Assembly: GCA_016793305.1 (NCBI GenBank)
Contig: JAEUHU010000314.1
Span: forward strand, 1 to 10,551
DNA length: 10,551 nucleotides
Reading direction: 5' to 3'
Source of the DNA: Planctomycetota bacterium
GTDB lineage: Bacteria > Planctomycetota > UBA1135 > UBA2386
Under the pieces are notes generated by a model. That model was given only the letters and a program-made list of their open reading frames with translations. It was not told where the DNA came from and did not search any database. The position numbers and the translations under genes were made by a program. Shown here piece after piece: positions 1 through 7,572 of the stretch; the stretch's first letter is position 1; every line of letters starts with the position of its first letter.

Positions 1-55
1 CAGGGAGTATCGTCTCCGCCCCTCTTTGTCCGCTTACCCCTGACGGGCCACGACG

Positions 56-2236
56 TTGACGACCGACCTCGTCCAGTTCGCGCGTTCTTTGCAGTTGGAT
101 ACCCTGGACACCGCCTGGGAGCAGGCGGTGAAGTCGCCGAAGGTGGAGGAGACGAACCGCTACGCGACGGTCATCGACATCCTCTGCGACCGGGACCTCG
201 CCAGCCGAGCCTTGCTGTTGGCGACCTCGATGATCGACGCCCTCGCGGGCAAGAACCAGACCGAGGCAGCGCTCGAGTTCGGGTTCCGCGTGATGCGCAA
301 GAGCGCGCACAACGACGCCCTCGCGCGCACCGTGGTCGGCCTGATCGACCAGCGCTACGGCGACCAGGAGTGGCTGACGGTGCTGAAGACGCGCGCGGGG
401 CTCGACGGCCCGCCGACCGTCAACGCGATCCTCGAGTTCGACCGGCTGCGCCGCTTCACCAAAGGACACGTCGTCTACCACGCGGCCGGATGGGGCGAAG
501 GAGCGATCGAGGACTTCGCCGCCGCGACCCAGGAGGTCACGGTCCACTTCGCCAGCGGTCGCCGCGAGAGCTTCCCGCTCGACACGCTGCTGTCGCGCTT
601 CAAGGCGCTCGACGCGCAGGACCTGCGGGCGATGAAGCTGCAGCGCATGGACGTGCTGCGCCAAGAGGCGGAGCGTGACCCCAGCGGCCTGCTGCGACGC
701 ACCGCGACGCTCTACCGCGGCACGATCACGAGCCAGCAGCTGAAGAGCGAGCTCTGCCCCGCGGTGATCCCCGAGAAGGAGTGGGCCGGGTTCTGGAAGC
801 GCGCCAAGGCAGCCGCGACCAAGGACCCTTGGCTGCGCGTCGAGGGATCGACCACGCGCCCGACCTTCGTCGTGCGCGACAAGCCGGTGGGCCTCGTCGA
901 GGAAGCGCGAACCACGCTCTCGCACCAGAACGACTTCGGTCAGCGCATCGGCGTGCTGCGCGACTACCTGACGCGCAGCCAGGACGAAGAGGTCCGCACC
1001 CAGATCCTCGGCCTCGCCACCGAGGTCGTCGAACAGGCGATCGAGGAGAAGAAGGCCTCCCACGCGCACATCCTCGACGGCATCCTGTTCCTCGAGGAGA
1101 ACGGCTACCGCGCATCCGTTCCGGCCGCGCAGGAAGTGCGGGCGCTGCTGGTCAAGGAAGACGGCTCCCTGCGGCCGAGCGCGATCGATCGCCTGGCGAC
1201 CCAACAGTCGCGCGAGCACGCGATCGAGTTGCTGCCGCAGGCACTGGGCGAGAACTGGGCAGAACAGTGCGTGGTGACGCTGCCGGACTGGCCGCCGTCG
1301 GTGCTCGAGCGCGTCGTCGAGAAGCTGGTCGCCGGCAACCACGGCGCCCAGTGCCTCGTGCAGTGGGATCGCGTGGCGCCGTACCCGAAGCGCCATCCGC
1401 TGCTGATCTACCTGCTCGGCAAGCTCTACTGCGACGGCATCTTCGAGGGCCAGGAGAACTGCCCCTCGCCGATCGCGATGGGCCGCGTGCTGCTGCATCT
1501 CGCCCGCACGCTGAACGAGACGCGCAAGCAGAACCAGGTCAGCAGCCGCCTGCTCGGCCGCCTCGGCAGCCTGCTGAGCGGCAAGCGAGGCCTGCTGCAC
1601 CGCGCCTGCGAGAACATCTCGCGCGAAGACCTCGCGCAGTACCTCGGCATCGTGCGGCGCGCCGGCGAGGACTTCCCCCAGGAGATCAGCGACCTCGTCG
1701 ATCGCATCGTCTCGAACAAGTTCCCGGACCTGCACGCGAAGCCCGAAGTGCCCTACTGGGAGCGCGATCACATCTTCACGACGCGCGAAGGCCTGCGCCG
1801 CATCAAGGAGGAGTATCGCGTGCTCGTCGAGGACAAGATCCCGACGAACAGCAAGGCGATCGGCGCCGCCGCGGCGCTGGGCGACCTCAGCGAGAACAGC
1901 GAGTGGGAGTCGGCCATGGAGGAGCAGCGCAACCTGACCGGTCGCGCCACCGACATGGACCAGCAGCTGCGCAGCGCCCGCCTGATCGAAGACCAGGACG
2001 TGCCGAACGACCGCGTCGCCCCGGGCGTGAAGGTCACGCTGACCATGCTGGCCACCGGCAAGCAGATCGCCTACCGCGTGCTCGGCCCGTGGGACGTCAC
2101 CGACGACCACACCATCAACTACCTGGCACCGATCGCCGCCGGCTTGCTCGGCAAGCAGGTCGGCGAGACTGCCGAGATGCCGGGCCCGACCGGCGCGCAG
2201 CAAGTCCGCATCGACGCGATCGAGCGCCTCGTCTGA
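56..2236 (+). CDS. Long GreA-family transcription elongation factor with N-terminal extension
   Basis: The last ~160 residues are a full GreA/GreB unit. A coiled-coil domain starts near residue 575 (TTREGLRRIKEEY) and has the tip motif GDLSENSEWESA. D610 and E613 match the acidic pair (D41/E44 in E. coli GreA) that promotes transcript cleavage in backtracked RNA polymerase. A C-terminal FKBP-like domain (about 655-726) follows, with the family's LLGKQVGE pattern. Residues 1-560 are an alpha-rich extension absent from ordinary ~160-aa GreA. Within it, residues 133-190 (FTKGHVVYH..GWGEGAI, then VTVHFASGRRESFPL) look like a small beta-barrel of CarD/Tudor/KOW type. From memory, Chlamydiae have GreA proteins of similar length. 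The start is TTG at 56, the first start-like codon after an in-frame TGA at 41-43. It has no clear Shine-Dalgarno, and in-frame TTGs at 89 and 95 are alternatives. The GreA assignment is firm; the role of the N-terminal part is unknown. Confidence 0.9.
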   Translation: MTTDLVQFARSLQLDTLDTAWEQAVKSPKVEETNRYATVIDILCDRDLASRALLLATSMIDALAGKNQTEAALEFGFRVMRKSAHNDALARTVVGLIDQRYGDQEWLTVLKTRAGLDGPPTVNAILEFDRLRRFTKGHVVYHAAGWGEGAIEDFAAATQEVTVHFASGRRESFPLDTLLSRFKALDAQDLRAMKLQRMDVLRQEAERDPSGLLRRTATLYRGTITSQQLKSELCPAVIPEKEWAGFWKRAKAAATKDPWLRVEGSTTRPTFVVRDKPVGLVEEARTTLSHQNDFGQRIGVLRDYLTRSQDEEVRTQILGLATEVVEQAIEEKKASHAHILDGILFLEENGYRASVPAAQEVRALLVKEDGSLRPSAIDRLATQQSREHAIELLPQALGENWAEQCVVTLPDWPPSVLERVVEKLVAGNHGAQCLVQWDRVAPYPKRHPLLIYLLGKLYCDGIFEGQENCPSPIAMGRVLLHLARTLNETRKQNQVSSRLLGRLGSLLSGKRGLLHRACENISREDLAQYLGIVRRAGEDFPQEISDLVDRIVSNKFPDLHAKPEVPYWERDHIFTTREGLRRIKEEYRVLVEDKIPTNSKAIGAAAALGDLSENSEWESAMEEQRNLTGRATDMDQQLRSARLIEDQDVPNDRVAPGVKVTLTMLATGKQIAYRVLGPWDVTDDHTINYLAPIAAGLLGKQVGETAEMPGPTGAQQVRIDAIERLV
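133..166 (+). other. Alternative-start note region: no internal ATG near the greA-like N-terminus
   Basis: No in-frame ATG occurs near the proposed TTG start; the first internal methionine of this reading frame is at about residue 59. The N-terminus therefore depends on the TTG choice and may be off by a few codons. This entry only flags that uncertainty. Confidence 0.3.
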
Positions 2237-2241
2237 CGACG

Positions 2242-2961
2242 ATGGTGCGGGAGTTCCGTCTCGAACTCGGCGGCGGCGAGTTCCTCGTCGGCGACGAACT
2301 CCCGGGCCGAACCCCGGCCTACGTCTACCTGCACGGGCTCGGCTCGGTGCGACAGGGCCAGAAGAGCGACTCGCTGTTCGCCCACGCACGCAGCCGCGGT
2401 CGCGCGGCACTGCGGGTGGACCAGCGCGGCCACGGCGGGTCGCCGGGACACCTCGGTGAGATCCCGGTCAGCACGCTGATCGCCGATGCGGTCCGGCTGC
2501 TCGAACGCACGGGGCCGGCGGTCGTCGTCGGCTCGAGCCTCGGCGGCATGGTCGCCACCCACGCCGCGGTCCGACGACCCGATCTGGTGCTCGGCCTCTG
2601 CCTGCTGGCCCCCGCCTTCGGCCTGATGGCCAACCTCGAGCGCCGGCTCGACGCCGCGGGGCGACTGTGGACCAGCAACGGCCTCGGCTTCGTCGTGGCC
2701 CGACACGTGCTCGCCGACGCACGCGCGCTCGCCGTCGAGGAAGCCGGCTTGCCGGCCCGGCTGCGCGTGCCGACCTTCCTCGTGCACGGCACCGCGGACG
2801 ACGTGGTGCCCGCCGCCAGCAGCGCACGCTTCGCCGACGCCCTGCGCAGCACGCGCCACGACCTGTGGCTGGTGCCGGGGGGCGACCATCGCCTGTCCGA
2901 GCACGCCGACGCGATCTGGCCGCGCCTCGACGCCCTGCTGGCCGCCGCCGACCACTCCTGA
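2242..2961 (+). CDS. Alpha/beta hydrolase, serine esterase/thioesterase-like
   Basis: A 239-aa soluble alpha/beta hydrolase with all family landmarks in order. The oxyanion-hole strand is YLHGLGS (29-35), followed by VDQRGHGGS (59-67). The nucleophile elbow is GSSLGG with S99 as catalytic serine. The acid is D186 in HGTADDVVP, and the histidine is H216 in PGGDHRLSEH. The region between the elbow and the acid (about 125-170) would form a short lid. The compact size and the HGLGS/DQRGHG pattern resemble small ABHD10/YqiA-like acyl esterases, but the substrate cannot be told. There is no signal peptide, so it is probably cytoplasmic. The ATG lies 5 bases after the GreA-like stop with no evident Shine-Dalgarno, which suggests translational coupling. 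The open frame extends far upstream inside the greA-like gene, but that part is out of frame with the GreA domain and is not real. Confidence is high for the fold and low for the reaction. Confidence 0.88.
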   Translation: MVREFRLELGGGEFLVGDELPGRTPAYVYLHGLGSVRQGQKSDSLFAHARSRGRAALRVDQRGHGGSPGHLGEIPVSTLIADAVRLLERTGPAVVVGSSLGGMVATHAAVRRPDLVLGLCLLAPAFGLMANLERRLDAAGRLWTSNGLGFVVARHVLADARALAVEEAGLPARLRVPTFLVHGTADDVVPAASSARFADALRSTRHDLWLVPGGDHRLSEHADAIWPRLDALLAAADHS

Positions 2962-3018
2962 CCCGAACGTCCGCGCCAGCCCGTTGCAGGCGTTCCGAAC
3001 CCGACCGAGACTGCTGCC
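2962..3018 (+). other. Short intergenic spacer with imperfect hairpin
   Basis: A 57-base gap between the hydrolase and the TPR gene. GAACGTC at 2965-2971 can pair with GGCGTTC at 2989-2995 (seven pairs including one wobble, 17-base loop). No T-tract follows, so this is not a standard intrinsic terminator, and read-through into the TPR gene is plausible. No convincing promoter is visible. Confidence 0.35.
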
Positions 3019-3633
3019 GTGTTCCCCGTCCCCGAAGCCCACCAGCGCCTCGCCGACCAGGTCGACGGCTGGCTCGACCTGCGCTGCCCGGACAAGGCGC
3101 TCGAACTGCTCGGACCGATGTTGGCCGACGAGGCGGCGCGGGACACCGGCCTCCATCTGCGCGTCCGCGCGCTCGTGCGGCTCGGACGCTACCGCGACGC
3201 ACTGCCCGATCTCGCCGAGCTGGCGAAGCGTCACCCGGACGAACCCTGGGTGCCGCTGACGGTAGGGTTCTGTCTGAAGCGCACCGGCGAGCTGCGCCAC
3301 GCCATCACCGTGTTGCGCGCCCTGCTCGAACGCGACCACCGCCAGGCGATCGCCCACTTCAACCTCGCCTGCTACCTGGCCCTCGACGGCCAGCAGGACG
3401 CCGCGATCGACGCCCTGACGCTCGCTTGCGGGATCGACCCCGAGCACCGGTTGTTCGCGCGCGACGAGCCCGACTTCGACAGCCTGCGCACCGATCCGCG
3501 CTTTCGCCAGCTGGTGCGTGCGCCGGGCGAAGTGGACGAACTCCAGGACGACGACCTCGGCGACCTCGACGCGGACGACGGCGACGACGACGACGACGCG
3601 CCACCGGACCGTCACTCGCATCGGCGGAACTGA
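3019..3633 (+). CDS. Tetratricopeptide repeat protein with aspartate-rich tail
   Basis: A 204-aa protein predicted to be cytoplasmic, with no signal peptide or membrane segment. TPR-like helix pairs run from about residue 8 to 142. The clearest are about 43-74 (LRVRALVRLGRYRDALPDL), 76-108 (VGFCLKRTGELRHAITVL) and 110-142 (AHFNLACYLALDGQQDAAI). Then comes EPDFDSLRTDPRFRQLV (150-166), the closing motif seen in many bacterial TPR proteins. Residues 173-193 are strongly acidic (14 of 21 Asp/Glu, ending in five aspartates), followed by a short basic end (DRHSHRRN). It is probably a protein-interaction scaffold; the partner is unknown. The start is GTG at 3019 with only a weak GAGA upstream; the next in-frame ATG, at 3118, would remove the first repeat. 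It lies 96 bases before the MoxR gene on the same strand and may share its transcript. Confidence 0.8.
   Translation: MFPVPEAHQRLADQVDGWLDLRCPDKALELLGPMLADEAARDTGLHLRVRALVRLGRYRDALPDLAELAKRHPDEPWVPLTVGFCLKRTGELRHAITVLRALLERDHRQAIAHFNLACYLALDGQQDAAIDALTLACGIDPEHRLFARDEPDFDSLRTDPRFRQLVRAPGEVDELQDDDLGDLDADDGDDDDDAPPDRHSHRRN
3547..3600 (+). repeat. GAC-rich low-complexity tract coding for Asp
   Basis: An imperfect run of GAC/GACGAC units with interspersed CTC and GGC codons encodes the acidic tail of the TPR protein. The purest part is the five consecutive GAC codons near 3583-3597. Such runs can change length by slippage in frame, which would alter only the tail. Confidence 0.6.
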
Positions 3634-3729
3634 CCACTGCGAGGCAGCCGGCGATGCCATCGGCGCTGCAGCCCAGCACCCAATGCGCAGTCCCGTGGCA
3701 GCCGAAGAACGGCCGTCCGGGAGCACCAC
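3634..3729 (+). other. Intergenic region upstream of the MoxR module
   Basis: A 96-base non-coding gap that includes the Shine-Dalgarno of the MoxR gene at its right end. Near 3650-3664 a small inverted repeat is visible (CGAT-GCC-ATCG), too short to assign. No clear -35/-10 pair can be read, so either a weak promoter for the module or simple read-through is possible. Confidence 0.3.
3719..3723 (+). promoter_or_regulatory. Shine-Dalgarno for the MoxR ATPase gene
   Basis: GGGAG lies 6 bases before the GTG at 3730. It supports that GTG as the start; the ATGs at 3654 and 3683 and the GTG at 3695 are out of frame. Confidence 0.65.
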
Positions 3730-4665
3730 GTGTCGGCCACCACCCATCCCCCATCCACCGGGCTGCGCGACGCGATCGCCCAGCATCTCCTGCGCGTCGT
3801 CAGCCTGAAGCCCGCGGCGATCGAGCCGATCCTGTGCGCGATCGTCGCCGGCGGCCACGTGCTGCTCGAGGGCATCCCGGGGATCGGCAAGACGCTGCTC
3901 GCCCGGACGCTGGCGCAGCTGCTCGACGGCGAGCACAAGCGCATCCAGTTCACCAACGACCTGATGCCGAGCGACGTGGTCGGTGCGGCGATCTGGCGCC
4001 CCGACCACGGCAAGTTCGTGTTCGTGCGCGGGCCGCTGTTCGCGAACCTGGTGCTCGCCGACGAGATCAACCGCACGAGCCCGCGCACGCTGTCGTGCCT
4101 GCTCGAGGCGATGGAGAACGGCCGCGTCTCGATCGACGGCCGCAGCGTCGAGCTGCCGCAGCCGTTCACCGTGCTGGCGACCCGCAACCCGATCGAGTTT
4201 CACGGCACCTATCCGGTACCCGAAGCCGCCCTCGACCGCTTCCTGGTCCGCGTCGAACTCGGCTATCCGGACGAAGCCGAGGAACTGCAGCTCTACACCG
4301 GTGCCGATCCGGAGACCAAGCTCGCCGCCACCGGCCCGGTGCTGTCGCGCGAAGCGTTGCTGCAGCTGCGCGCCGCCGCCGCCGCCGTGCGCGTGCAGCA
4401 GCCGGTCGCCGAGTACGCCTACCGCGTGGTCACGGCTTCGCGCAGCCATCCCGAAGTGCAGCTCGGCGCCAGCCCACGCGCGGCGATGGCGTGGCTGCGC
4501 GCCGCGAAGGCGCGCGCCCTGCTCGACGACCGCGACTTCGTGTTGCCCGACGACCTGAAGGCCCTCGCCGGGCCGGCACTGGGCCACCGGATCTTCCTGC
4601 GCAGCGAGGGCGACGCCGCCCCGCTGGTCGCCGAACTGCTGCGCACCGTCCCGGTGCCGCTCTGA
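3730..4665 (+). CDS. MoxR-family AAA+ ATPase
   Basis: A 311-aa cytoplasmic MoxR ATPase of normal length. Motifs: Walker A GIPGIGKT (48-55), the MoxR signature FTNDLMPSDVVG (74-85), Walker B LVLADE (107-112) then INRTSPRT, sensor 1 at N153 in LATRNPIEFHGTYPVPEAALDRF, and a likely arginine finger at R170. A helical lid domain follows, ending with SPRAAMAWLRAAKARALLDDRDFVLPDDLKAL, typical of the family. MoxR proteins act as chaperone-like ATPases in maturation of partner proteins, usually encoded next to DUF58 and VWA or transglutaminase genes. That is the context here, since a DUF58 gene starts 10 bases after its stop. The start is GTG with a good Shine-Dalgarno. The family assignment is very firm; the physical target is inferred from context. 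Confidence 0.95.
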   Translation: MSATTHPPSTGLRDAIAQHLLRVVSLKPAAIEPILCAIVAGGHVLLEGIPGIGKTLLARTLAQLLDGEHKRIQFTNDLMPSDVVGAAIWRPDHGKFVFVRGPLFANLVLADEINRTSPRTLSCLLEAMENGRVSIDGRSVELPQPFTVLATRNPIEFHGTYPVPEAALDRFLVRVELGYPDEAEELQLYTGADPETKLAATGPVLSREALLQLRAAAAAVRVQQPVAEYAYRVVTASRSHPEVQLGASPRAAMAWLRAAKARALLDDRDFVLPDDLKALAGPALGHRIFLRSEGDAAPLVAELLRTVPVPL

Positions 4666-4666
4666 C

Positions 4667-4670
4667 GGAG
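4667..4670 (+). promoter_or_regulatory. Shine-Dalgarno for the DUF58 gene
   Basis: GGAG sits immediately after the MoxR stop and 5 bases before the GTG at 4676. It fixes that GTG as the DUF58 start and shows close coupling with the upstream gene. Confidence 0.65.
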
Positions 4671-4675
4671 CGCCC

Positions 4676-5635
4676 GTGCGGATCCGACCCACCGAACTCG
4701 GCTGCAAGGGCCTGCTGCTGCTCGGCGCGCTGCTGCTGGCGTTCTACGCCACGGCCTACAGCAACCTGTTCTTCCTGCTGGTCGCGTTCTGCTGCGTGCT
4801 CGGCGGCTTCGGCGCCGTCTCCGGCATGGCGAACCTGCGCGGCTGCCGCGTGACGATCGGCGAACTGCCGCTCGCCGCTGCCGGAGCCAGCCGTTCCTTG
4901 CGTGTCGAGCTACACACCGGCGGCCGCTCGGTGCTCGACCTCGCCGTCGAGCTGCGCCTCTGCGGCAAGTGGCTCGAGGTGGCCCACGTCGAGACCTGCC
5001 GCGACCGCGTCGTGTTGACGTGCCTGCTGCCGCCGGCACCGCGTGGCGTGCAGCCGGTGCGTTCGGTCCAGCTGGCCACGCGGCAGCCGTTCGGGTTCTT
5101 CACGGTGCGTCGGAGCTTCGCGATCGACGCCGAACTGATCACCCATCCCGACCCACGGCTCGCGCGCGCCGGTGCGCCACGCGGACGCGGCGGGGCCGGC
5201 GACCAGAGCGCCCAGCGCGGCACCGCCGGCGCCAGCTGGAGCAGCCTGCGCCCGTTCCGCACCGGCGACGCGCCGAACGCCGTGCACTGGCCGGCGACCG
5301 CACGCCGCGGCACGCCGATCAGCCGCGAACGCGATCCCGAAGCCGGCCACGACGTGGTGCTGCGCATCGACCGACGCCAGCCGGCGGACGTGTTCGAACG
5401 CACGCTCGCCTCCGCCACCGAACAGGTCCTGCAGGCGCGGTCGGGCAACCGGCGGCTGCGCCTGGTCAGCCAGGACACCGACCTTCGCGTCACCGCCGAG
5501 CGCGGCAGCGAACGATCGGCGCTGCGTTGGCTCGCGACCGCTCTGCCGCTGCCCGCCGACGCGCCACCACCGCCGCACGCCGACCACCACGCGCACCCCG
5601 CCTTCGCTCTGCAGAGCCCGAGGATGGGCTCATGA
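4676..5635 (+). CDS. DUF58 domain membrane protein
   Basis: A 319-aa protein. Two adjacent hydrophobic segments near the N-terminus (about 11-27 and 29-49) should anchor it in the inner membrane as a hairpin. A beta-rich stretch (about 55-160) follows, then the DUF58 signature SLRPFRTGDAPNAVHW (190-205) continuing into PATARRGTPISRER. This matches the family consensus LRPYxxGDxxRxIHWxxSAR. DUF58 proteins have a VWA-like fold and usually partner MoxR ATPases; their molecular role is poorly known. The protein ends in a proline- and histidine-rich tail (about 297-312). The stop overlaps the ATG of the next gene (ATGA at 5632-5635). Confidence is high for the family, and only contextual for function in envelope-protein assembly with the flanking ATPase and transglutaminase. 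Confidence 0.93.
   Translation: MRIRPTELGCKGLLLLGALLLAFYATAYSNLFFLLVAFCCVLGGFGAVSGMANLRGCRVTIGELPLAAAGASRSLRVELHTGGRSVLDLAVELRLCGKWLEVAHVETCRDRVVLTCLLPPAPRGVQPVRSVQLATRQPFGFFTVRRSFAIDAELITHPDPRLARAGAPRGRGGAGDQSAQRGTAGASWSSLRPFRTGDAPNAVHWPATARRGTPISRERDPEAGHDVVLRIDRRQPADVFERTLASATEQVLQARSGNRRLRLVSQDTDLRVTAERGSERSALRWLATALPLPADAPPPPHADHHAHPAFALQSPRMGS
5620..5624 (+). promoter_or_regulatory. Shine-Dalgarno for the transglutaminase gene
   Basis: GAGGA lies inside the end of the DUF58 gene, 7 bases before the ATG at 5632. It selects that ATG, which overlaps the DUF58 stop as ATGA. Confidence 0.65.
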
Positions 5636-7572
5636 GCGACCGCCTGTTCCCGCTGCTGCTGTTGCTCACACTGCTCGACCTCGGCTTCGTGCAGGCGACC
5701 GGCGTGGTCACCGGTGGAGACCTGCTGCCGCTGTGGGGCCTGACCTTGGCGGCCCCGTGGTTGCGGCGGTTGCAGCGCCATCTGCTGCATCGGGTCGCCT
5801 GGAACGGCGGCGTGCTGGTGGTGTTCGTGCTGCTGGTGCAGCACGCGACCACCTCCGGGCTGCTGCACATGCTCGAGGACGGCCTCGTGCTCGCGGTGCT
5901 GTGCCAGGTGCACCTGGTCAACAACATCGGCCGGCAGCAGCGGCCCGACCTGGTCTTCTTCAACTCGTTCCTGATCGCGTTCGTCACCAGCTTCTTCGCC
6001 CCGGACCTGCCGTGGTCGCTGCTGTTCGTGCTGCACGCGTTCGTGCTGGTGCCGAGCCTGCAGGTGCACGCACTCGGCCAGGGCGATCGCACGCCGTCGG
6101 CGGCGCTGGTCCGAACGGTGTTGCGCGGCAGCGCCTGGCGCACGCTCGCGATCGGCGCCGTCACCGCCCTGGTGTTCGTCTTCTGGCCGCGCGACTTCCG
6201 GCGCGAGGGCCTGTTCGGCGAGGCGCTGGCGCTGCGGCAACAGTTCGAAGCGGGCCTCGCCGACCGCATCCGCATCGACGACGAACGGTCGACGCGACTC
6301 AGCGAGGACCTCGTGCTCGAGGTCGCGCCGCCACCGGGCACGGACCCGGCCGCCGTGCCGACCCACTGGCGCGGCCTCGCGTTCTCGACCTTCGACGGTT
6401 CCACCTGGCTGCCACAGGACGCGAGCCGCCTCGGCAGCCGGCTCGGCACCGATCCGCTGTGGCGAAGCCAGCTCGGCGGCGGATGGGAACGCGACGACCC
6501 GCCCGGCGAGCGCGACCTACGTGTCGAGGTCCGCCTGCACGACCTGGTCGGCAAGCTGCCGATGCCACTGGCCGCGACCGGACTGCGGCTCCCGCCCGAG
6601 AGCGCGCTGCTGCTCGATCCCAAGTCGCACGGCGGCTTCGCGACGCTGCGCGGCGAAGGCCGCACGGACCGGCAGATCAGCTACTCGGTGACGATCGGAC
6701 GTCCTGCGGCCGTGCTGCCGAGCAAGCGCATGCTGGCGCACTTCACGGCCTTGCCCGACCAGGGCGTGCCGTCGAGCGTGCACACACTCGCCGCACAGCT
6801 GCGCAGCGAGCGCGCGGCGGCCGGCGGGGACGACGATCCGTGGACCACCGCGAACACCACCGCGGCGTGGCTCGGCGCACATCGCCGCTACCAGCTGCCG
6901 GGTGGTCCGGGCTTCGCGAAGAACCTCGGCGCGTTCGTGCTCGGCAGCGGGGCCGGGCACTGCGAGTACTTCGCGACCACGCTGGCGCTGCTGCTGCGGG
7001 CGCAGGGCGTGCCGTGCCGTCTCGTCGGTGGCTACCTGGCTGCCGAATGGGACGCCGAACGGCACGTACTCGTGGCGCGCAGCAAGCACGCGCATGCCTG
7101 GGTCGAGGTCCTCGACAGCACCGGGCGCTGGCGCACGGTCGATCCGACACCCGCTGCCGACCTGCAGCAGGCCCTGCAACCCGAACCCGGCATCTGGACC
7201 TCGCTGCGCACGACCCTCGAAGGCTGGTGGGCCGCGGTGACCGGCTTCGGCCAGAACGACCGCAGCCGCTGGCTACGGGCCATCTTCGAACTACCCCGGC
7301 GCCAGCCGATCGCCACCGCCCTTGCACTGGCCCTGCTGATGCTGCTGCTCTACCGTGCCCGCCGGCGACGGCGAGCACCGTTCGCGGTCGCGCACCTGCA
7401 GCGGGCCATCCGGGCCACCGGCCTCGAGCTCGGGCCCGGCGAGACACCGCGCGAGCTGTTGGTGCGCGCCGTGTCGGCCGCCGTGCCCCCGGCCCGGCTC
7501 GCTCGCTTGCGCGCCGCCGCCGTGGCCCACGAAACCGCGCGCTACGGCGCCCCTGCCGGAGAACCACGATGA
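5632..7572 (+). CDS. Membrane-anchored transglutaminase-like protein (TgpA type)
   Basis: A 646-aa protein with about six or seven membrane segments in residues 5-186. A large predicted periplasmic region follows (about 187-555), then one further membrane helix (558-575) ending in RARRRRR and a short cytoplasmic tail. The tail (GETPRELLVRAV..., ending ETARYG) resembles DUF4129. The first part of the soluble region contains THWRGLAFSTFDGSTW, typical of the DUF3488 / TgpA-like N-terminal family. The transglutaminase core has C444 in GAGHCEYFATTLALLLRAQG, H488 in HAHAWVEV and D504 in TVDPTP, a complete Cys-His-Asp triad. Family members may act as peptidases or cross-linking enzymes on envelope substrates; the substrate is not known. 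Both ends overlap neighbours by ATGA (5632-5635, 7569-7572), strong evidence for one operon. The upstream extension of the frame runs through the DUF58 gene and is not real. Confidence 0.93.
   Translation: MSDRLFPLLLLLTLLDLGFVQATGVVTGGDLLPLWGLTLAAPWLRRLQRHLLHRVAWNGGVLVVFVLLVQHATTSGLLHMLEDGLVLAVLCQVHLVNNIGRQQRPDLVFFNSFLIAFVTSFFAPDLPWSLLFVLHAFVLVPSLQVHALGQGDRTPSAALVRTVLRGSAWRTLAIGAVTALVFVFWPRDFRREGLFGEALALRQQFEAGLADRIRIDDERSTRLSEDLVLEVAPPPGTDPAAVPTHWRGLAFSTFDGSTWLPQDASRLGSRLGTDPLWRSQLGGGWERDDPPGERDLRVEVRLHDLVGKLPMPLAATGLRLPPESALLLDPKSHGGFATLRGEGRTDRQISYSVTIGRPAAVLPSKRMLAHFTALPDQGVPSSVHTLAAQLRSERAAAGGDDDPWTTANTTAAWLGAHRRYQLPGGPGFAKNLGAFVLGSGAGHCEYFATTLALLLRAQGVPCRLVGGYLAAEWDAERHVLVARSKHAHAWVEVLDSTGRWRTVDPTPAADLQQALQPEPGIWTSLRTTLEGWWAAVTGFGQNDRSRWLRAIFELPRRQPIATALALALLMLLLYRARRRRRAPFAVAHLQRAIRATGLELGPGETPRELLVRAVSAAVPPARLARLRAAAVAHETARYGAPAGEPR
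7558..7561 (+). promoter_or_regulatory. Shine-Dalgarno for the S41 peptidase gene
   Basis: GGAG within the last codons of the transglutaminase gene, 7 bases before the ATG at 7569. It supports the start that gives a clean signal peptide. Confidence 0.65.

Noticed and set aside
781..2241. Upstream extension of the hydrolase frame
   Set aside because: It is out of frame with the greA-like coding sequence and has arginine/proline-rich shadow composition. The hydrolase fold starts at the ATG at 2242.
2965..2995. Possible terminator hairpin after the hydrolase gene
   Set aside because: Only seven pairs with a 17-base loop and no T-tract. This is weak in such GC-rich DNA.
2119..4707. 862-codon open frame on the minus strand
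   Set aside because: It is antisense to the hydrolase, TPR and MoxR genes, whose conserved motifs all read on the plus strand. The translation is Arg/Gln/His/Gly-rich without any family motif, as expected from GC-rich antisense frames.
4756..6366. 536-codon minus-strand open frame
   Set aside because: It is antisense to the DUF58 and transglutaminase genes and shows biased composition with no recognisable domain.
5172..7568. Upstream extension of the S41 peptidase frame
   Set aside because: It lies under the DUF58 and transglutaminase genes in another frame. The ATG at 7569 has a Shine-Dalgarno and gives a clean signal peptide.
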